Shown: positions 7,258 to 10,846 of the stretch, piece after piece
Layout: every line of letters begins with the position of its first letter
How positions within the stretch are numbered: position 1 is the stretch's first letter
Assembly (NCBI GenBank): GCA_900543755.1
Contig: UQSP01000053.1
Coordinates: 1 to 10,846, forward strand
Direction: 5' to 3'
DNA: 10,846 nucleotides
Origin: an uncultured Eubacteriales bacterium
GTDB taxonomy: Bacteria; Bacillota; Clostridia; Christensenellales; Pumilibacteraceae
Position numbers and translations under genes: made by a program
Notes under the pieces: model-generated
What the model was told of the DNA's origin: nothing
What the model saw: the letters and a program-made list of their open reading frames with translations, nothing else
The model's database searches: none

Positions 7258-7294
7258 GTAAACAACAAGCTTATTATAATTAAGCGGTATGATG

Positions 7295-7308
7295 ACGATA
7301 ATTATCGT
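7295..7308. repeat. 14-base perfect palindrome upstream of ftsQ promoter
   Basis: ACGATAATTATCGT is a perfect palindrome centred between 7301 and 7302, 57 bases upstream of the ftsQ -35 box. It could be an operator for a dimeric regulator. Palindromes of this length are expected roughly once by chance in a window this size, so function is unproven. Confidence 0.3.
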
Positions 7309-7365
7309 GTCAGACGAAAGATTGCAAACGCTTTTATCGCTTTTAGTAATTTTTCGGTCAATCGG

Positions 7366-7394
7366 TTGCTTTCCTGGTTTTTTTTTGATATAAT
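7366..7394 (+). promoter_or_regulatory. Promoter for ftsQ
   Basis: TTGCTT (7366-7371) and a perfect TATAAT (7389-7394) are separated by 17 bases, with nine consecutive T residues inside the spacer. Transcription would start near 7401. It lies downstream of the tandem murA terminators, which makes it the likely source of ftsQ transcription. Confidence 0.75.
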
Positions 7395-7492
7395 TAGTTT
7401 ATACGTTCATTTTGCACACGAATTAATTTGAAATCATATTTTTTCCGCAAAAGGACGGTATAAACCTGATTGTATAGGTAGAAAAAAACCGT

Positions 7493-8278
7493 ATGAGGAA
7501 CAAAAAACTTATAGTTTTATTTTCCATACTTGCATTCGTGACCCTGCTAGTGGTGTTAAGCAGCGTTATTTTTTCGGTGCAGACGGTTTACGCTTCGTGT
7601 TATAACGACGATGACGAACAGCTTGACGCAATAGTCGCGTCGCAAGAAATCAACGGAATAAGCCGCGGTAAAAGCATGTTTATGCTAAGCGAAAAAAAGG
7701 TTATCGAAAAAGTCGAAAGCAGCCGAAGCGATGTCCGCGTCGTGAATATAGAGCGGAAATTTCCCAATCAAGTATATATCAATTACGTTAAGATTTTCGA
7801 GTATATCGCTTTTGAGACGGAAGATTGCGTTCTTTATGCCTCAAACGAGTGTAAGATACTTTCCAAAGGGGACAAGCAGACTGAGTATAAGGACCATATA
7901 AAACTCATTTCCGACGCCGCTGCGGTATCGCAAAATGAAGGCGATACGCTTTTTGCCTTAGACAGTTTGCAGTACCAAATAGTGTGCGGGCTTTTGGACG
8001 CGATGGAAAGAATGGACCTTCACAGCGTGGTAATCGATATGTTTGAGTTTATCGACGTCACAAGCACCGATAAAAACGGCCTTACATTCATAAAAACCCG
8101 TACAGGCGCGTTTTTTGAGCTTCAGGGAGGGACAACCAATCTTACCGAAAAATTGCGGCTTGCGGCTTCCGTTTATTTAAGCAACGATACGCAATACATG
8201 AACAGCGGTACCATTATTGTAAATTCTTCGGGTAAAACGGCGTATTATTCGCCCGAAAACCGATATGAAAACAGGTAA
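7493..8278 (+). CDS. ftsQ: Cell division protein FtsQ/DivIB
   Basis: FtsQ (DivIB in Gram-positives) is a single-pass division protein that, with FtsL and FtsB/DivIC, couples the cytoplasmic Z-ring to septal peptidoglycan synthesis. This 261-residue protein has a short basic N-terminus, one membrane helix (about 6-30) and an extracytoplasmic domain. Residues about 28-100 fit a POTRA domain, with the typical pattern of a conserved Gly-Ile, Gly-Lys-Ser-Met-Phe, then Val-Val-Asn-Ile-Glu-Arg-Lys-Phe-Pro-Asn. A beta-rich domain follows. Sequence identity to the family is modest, as is usual for FtsQ. The assignment gains weight from its position immediately before ftsA and ftsZ. Three cysteines (36, 112, 120) lie outside the membrane. 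The start is less certain than for its neighbours: only AGGTAG (7476-7481), 11 bases upstream, resembles a ribosome binding site. The ATG does place the membrane helix correctly. Confidence 0.82.
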   Translation: MRNKKLIVLFSILAFVTLLVVLSSVIFSVQTVYASCYNDDDEQLDAIVASQEINGISRGKSMFMLSEKKVIEKVESSRSDVRVVNIERKFPNQVYINYVKIFEYIAFETEDCVLYASNECKILSKGDKQTEYKDHIKLISDAAAVSQNEGDTLFALDSLQYQIVCGLLDAMERMDLHSVVIDMFEFIDVTSTDKNGLTFIKTRTGAFFELQGGTTNLTEKLRLAASVYLSNDTQYMNSGTIIVNSSGKTAYYSPENRYENR

Positions 8279-8299
8279 TTTAAAAAAACGGACAAGCGC

Positions 8300-8328
8300 T
8301 TGACAAACATTGCGCGTAAAGATATAAT
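8300..8328 (+). promoter_or_regulatory. Perfect-consensus promoter for ftsA-ftsZ
   Basis: TTGACA (8300-8305), 17 bases, then TATAAT (8323-8328) match the sigma-A/sigma-70 consensus at every position. It starts 22 bases after the ftsQ stop, and transcription would begin near 8335, with a leader of about 85 bases. In that leader GGTTTT (8389-8394) and AAAACC (8398-8403) can form a small hairpin ending 3 bases before the ftsA ribosome binding site. That hairpin alone is at chance level. Confidence 0.92.
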
Positions 8329-8419
8329 TTATTTAATTGAATTTTTCGACAAAATACGTCAGTTGTGTTATTTTTAAAGCAAGTCAACGGTTTTGCGAAA
8401 ACCTACAAGGAGAAGCAAG

Positions 8420-9574
8420 GTGGCTCAAGATACTGCAATTTTGGATTTCGGCTCCAGTAAAATTACCGTGCTTATAGGCGAGCGTGGCGTTAACGGCACA
8501 ATATGCGTCAAAGGTATGGGCGTTTGCGATTATGCCGGATTTTCCGAAGGAGAGTGGCTGGACCCGGAGCATATCGCGCATGCGGTAGGCCGTGCCGTTT
8601 CCAGTGCCGAAGCAAACTCTGGCGTTAAAATCGAACATCTTTATGTCGGCGTACCCGGCGAATTTACTTCCGTGGTGTGCAAAGAAGTGGGAATAGTCCT
8701 TAACAAGCGCCGCAAAGTCAAGGATGACGATGTATTTGCGCTTATGAACGCCGGCGACAATTTCAATCCCGACATTTATGAAGTAATAAATATTCAGCCT
8801 GTACATTACACGCTTGACAACGACCGCAGACTTTTGCAGCCTGTAGGAGTTGCCAGCGCTAAACTTGGCGGCGTTCTTTCCTATATTCTTGCCGAGGCGT
8901 CTTTTACGGGCTTTGTGCGCGCAATACTTGCCGCCATGGGAATTAATTCCGTGGAATACGTCTCATCCGTTCTGGCGGAAGCTTTGATACTTTTCGACGA
9001 AGAGGAGCGGGACAATACCGCAGTGTTAATCGACATCGGATATCTCACTTCTTCGGTCGCCATAGTCCGCGGCGACGGAATTTTGTCGCTTGGCAGTTTT
9101 TCCATGGGCGGCGGACACATATCGGGTGACCTTGCTACCGCATTGGGGATTTCGTTTACCGACGCCGAAAGTCTTAAACGCAAGGTAATACTTTCCATTA
9201 ACGCCGGCGAAAACGATATTTACGAGATAAGCGGGAAGGACGGAGTAAAGACTTTGTCGGCCCAGCTTGTAAACGAAATAGTTACTCATCGTATTACGCT
9301 CATGGGTAAGGCTGTGGAAAAATGCCTTTCTTTAAGCGAATACGACTATCCCGATTATATACCTTTTTCGCTTACGGGAGGCGGAATTTGTTTCATGCGC
9401 GGCGCTAAAGACGTTTTATCGCGTCAGCTTGGCCGTAACGTGGAAATCGTCGCACCTAAACTTCCTCAGGTCAACAGACCCAATCTTTCTTCAGCCTGGG
9501 GCTTATTGGATATGGCAATAAATAACGAAGAACCCGTAAAAAAAGGATTTTTCGCACGCTTGTTTAAGAAGTAA
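8420..9574 (+). CDS. ftsA: Cell division protein FtsA
   Basis: FtsA is an actin-like ATPase that anchors FtsZ filaments to the inner face of the membrane and recruits later division proteins. From the GTG at 8420 the protein has 384 residues, somewhat shorter than E. coli FtsA (420). Visible parts are the phosphate-1 motif (Asp9-Phe-Gly-Ser-Ser-Lys), the family-specific 1C subdomain (about 83-160), the phosphate-2 region (Asp205-Ile-Gly), the adenosine motif (Thr319 followed by three Gly) and the C-terminal amphipathic membrane-targeting helix (374-384, alternating Lys/Arg with Phe/Leu). The phosphate-2 region reads Gly-Tyr-Leu-Thr rather than the more usual Gly-Gly/Ala-Gly-Thr. The frame is open back to a TTG at 8393, but AAGGAG (8407-8412) lies 7 bases before the GTG and overlaps that extension, so GTG is chosen. 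ftsZ follows after only 12 bases, so the two are translated from one message. Confidence 0.95.
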   Translation: MAQDTAILDFGSSKITVLIGERGVNGTICVKGMGVCDYAGFSEGEWLDPEHIAHAVGRAVSSAEANSGVKIEHLYVGVPGEFTSVVCKEVGIVLNKRRKVKDDDVFALMNAGDNFNPDIYEVINIQPVHYTLDNDRRLLQPVGVASAKLGGVLSYILAEASFTGFVRAILAAMGINSVEYVSSVLAEALILFDEEERDNTAVLIDIGYLTSSVAIVRGDGILSLGSFSMGGGHISGDLATALGISFTDAESLKRKVILSINAGENDIYEISGKDGVKTLSAQLVNEIVTHRITLMGKAVEKCLSLSEYDYPDYIPFSLTGGGICFMRGAKDVLSRQLGRNVEIVAPKLPQVNRPNLSSAWGLLDMAINNEEPVKKGFFARLFKK

Positions 9575-9586
9575 CGGAGGTTAATT

Positions 9587-10798
9587 ATGTTACCCAATAC
9601 AAGAAATATGATGACTATGCCTGCAGTAATTGTCGTTGTCGGCGTGGGCGGCGGCGGAAACAACGCCGTAAACAGAATGATTGAGGCGGGAATAAAAAGC
9701 GCCCGTTTCATTGCGGTCAATACTGACCTTCAGGCGCTTAGCATGTCTAAAGCCGAGCATCGCATTCAGATAGGCGACAAGCTTACTCACGGACAGGGCG
9801 CGGGCGCCGATCCCGAAAAGGGACAAAAGGCTGCCGAGGAAAGCAGACTTGCGCTTTCGGACGCAATCAAGGATGCGGACCTCGTCTTTATAACCGCAGG
9901 TATGGGCGGCGGTACGGGTACGGGTGCGGCTCCCGTCATTGCAAGCATAGCCAAGGAAATGGGTAAACTTACCGTAGCCGTAGTTACAAAACCCTTCGGC
10001 TTTGAGGGACGCCCGCGTATGGACCATGCCGAAATCGGCATTGCCAATCTTAAAAAGGTAGTTGATACCCTTGTGGTTATCCCCAATGAAAAACTCATGC
10101 AGTTTGCGTCGCGCCTGCCTATTCTGGAATCCTTCAAACATGCCGACGATGTGTTAAGACAGGGCATTCAGGGTATAAGCGACCTTATCGTAACGCCGGC
10201 CCTCATCAATCTTGACTTTGCGGACGTCTGCACCGTAATGCGCAACAGTGGAATAGCCCATATGGGTATCGGCCACGGCAAAGGCGAAAAGAGGACGGTA
10301 GACGCCGTAAAACAGGCTGTGTTCAGTCCGCTTCTCGAAACTTCGATTGAAGGAGCGTCCAAAGTCATTCTTAACATTATGGGCTCTCCCGACGTTACGC
10401 TTGACGAAATTCAGGAGGCGACTCAGCTTGTGCGCGAAGTGGTATTGCCGGGTGCAAATATTATTTTCGGCGCCGACATCCGCGAATCCATGAACGAGGA
10501 AATAATGGTTACCATTATCGCTACGGGATTTATGGACGAAAAATCTCAGCGTGCGGCTTTCCAGCAAGCTCAACAGCAGGCTGCGCAACCCGAACGTCAT
10601 GCGGCTTCTCAGCAAACTCAACAGGCTCAGGCTCAAACTCAGTCTTCATCGCCCTTTAACCCCATGGGGCAGGAGCCTCATTTCGCGCGTTCTCAGGCGC
10701 AGCCCGTTCACAATCAACCGACTCAACCCGTTCAGCCCGTCAATTCGTCCAGAATTTCGGTTGAGGACGATTTTCCCGAATTTTTGCGCCGTCTGAAC
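9587..10798 (+). CDS. ftsZ: Cell division protein FtsZ, 3' end cut by contig end
   Basis: FtsZ is the tubulin-like GTPase that polymerises into the division ring. The start has GGAGG (9576-9580) 6 bases upstream. 404 residues are present. The nucleotide-binding loop with four Gly then Asn-Asn is at 21-26, the tubulin signature Gly-Gly-Gly-Thr-Gly-Thr-Gly at 107-113, the Phe-Glu-Gly-Arg segment at 139-142, and the catalytic T7 loop Asn-Leu-Asp-Phe-Ala-Asp-Val at 208-214. The loop is followed by Cys215 where Lys is common. A Gln/Ala/Pro-rich disordered linker (about 324-388) leads to the conserved C-terminal peptide that binds FtsA (Asp394-Asp-Phe-Pro-Glu-Phe-Leu-Arg-Arg at 394-402). In this family only a few residues normally follow, so probably just those and the stop are missing. 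The open frame continues past 10798 through the adapter without a stop, and those residues are artefact. Which of the two bases at 10799-10800 belongs to the genome is ambiguous. Confidence 0.97.
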
Positions 10799-10846
10799 CT
10801 GTCTCTTATACACATCTCCGAGCCCACGAGACATGCGCAGATCTCG
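10799..10846. other. Nextera sequencing adapter (artefact)
   Basis: Bases 10799-10817 are the reverse complement of the 19-base Tn5 mosaic end, 10818-10832 the Nextera read-2 adapter, 10833-10840 the index ATGCGCAG and 10841-10846 the start of the P7 sequence. This is read-through from a short insert that was not trimmed before assembly. It falsely extends the ftsZ frame and creates a spurious minus-strand frame from 10834. Confidence 0.98.

Larger units (their letters stand above)
7167..7492. other. Intergenic region between murA and ftsQ
   Basis: No coding region is credible in these 326 bases. They hold two consecutive intrinsic terminators for murA (7183-7222 and 7232-7257), a 14-base perfect palindrome (7295-7308) and the promoter of ftsQ (7366-7394) with a leader of about 90 bases. 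Bases 7309-7365 show nothing I can interpret. Confidence 0.7.

Noticed and set aside
8389..8403. Small hairpin GGTTTT/AAAACC just before the ftsA ribosome binding site
   Set aside because: A 6-base stem with a 3-base loop is expected by chance a few times in a window of this size, and there is no other sign of function.
8393..8419. TTG start that would lengthen FtsA by 9 residues
   Set aside because: The extension covers the strong AAGGAG site used by the GTG at 8420.
9590..10141. Minus-strand 183-residue reading frame opposite ftsZ
   Set aside because: It is the shadow of a highly conserved gene whose plus-strand frame was left open only because the contig ends.
10646..10834. Minus-strand 62-residue reading frame
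   Set aside because: Its start and first dozen residues are adapter, and the rest is antisense to ftsZ.
1..10846. Whole window as a transposon bounded by Tn5-like inverted repeats
   Set aside because: The repeats include sequencing-index and P7 bases, which are synthetic. No transposase gene is present and the content is core chromosomal.

Overview
The window looks like a chromosomal contig from an uncultured, low-to-moderate G+C member of the Bacillota, probably Clostridia. The evidence is the gene order murA, ftsQ/divIB, ftsA, ftsZ, the strong AAGGAG-type ribosome binding sites, the consensus sigma-A promoters and the intrinsic terminators. The exact lineage cannot be read from the sequence. 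All seven genes are on the + strand. I see no tRNA, rRNA, CRISPR array, insertion sequence or prophage gene. The first 46 and last 48 bases are untrimmed Illumina Nextera (Tn5 tagmentation) adapter carrying the same 8-base index. Genuine DNA therefore runs from 47 to about 10798.

Layout. (1) 47-5140: one apparent transcription unit with a good promoter (209-237), two long genes of unknown function, and a strong terminator (5111-5140). The first gene encodes a 705-residue protein with one N-terminal membrane anchor and a very long cytoplasmic coiled coil. The second encodes an 850-residue soluble, acidic protein rich in helical segments. Neither contains tryptophan and neither matches a family I recognise. 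(2) 5150-5716: a small six-helix membrane protein of the MntP/YtaF family. (3) 5774-7257: murA, the first committed enzyme of peptidoglycan precursor synthesis, with its own probable promoter, a potentially folded leader and two tandem terminators. (4) 7258-10798: the cell-division cluster ftsQ (divIB), ftsA and ftsZ. A promoter precedes ftsQ, and a perfect-consensus promoter (TTGACA, 17 bases, TATAAT) between ftsQ and ftsA should drive ftsA-ftsZ. ftsZ is cut by the contig end inside its conserved C-terminal peptide, so nearly all of the protein is present.

How the genes fit together. MurA makes UDP-GlcNAc-enolpyruvate for cell-wall synthesis. FtsZ forms the division ring, FtsA tethers it to the membrane through a C-terminal amphipathic helix, and FtsQ/DivIB links the ring to septal wall synthesis outside the membrane. 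The two unknown coiled-coil proteins upstream have the layout of a membrane-tethered scaffold plus a soluble partner. A role in division or envelope organisation is a reasonable hypothesis from topology and neighbourhood, but nothing in the sequence proves it. This pair is the most promising undescribed system in the window.
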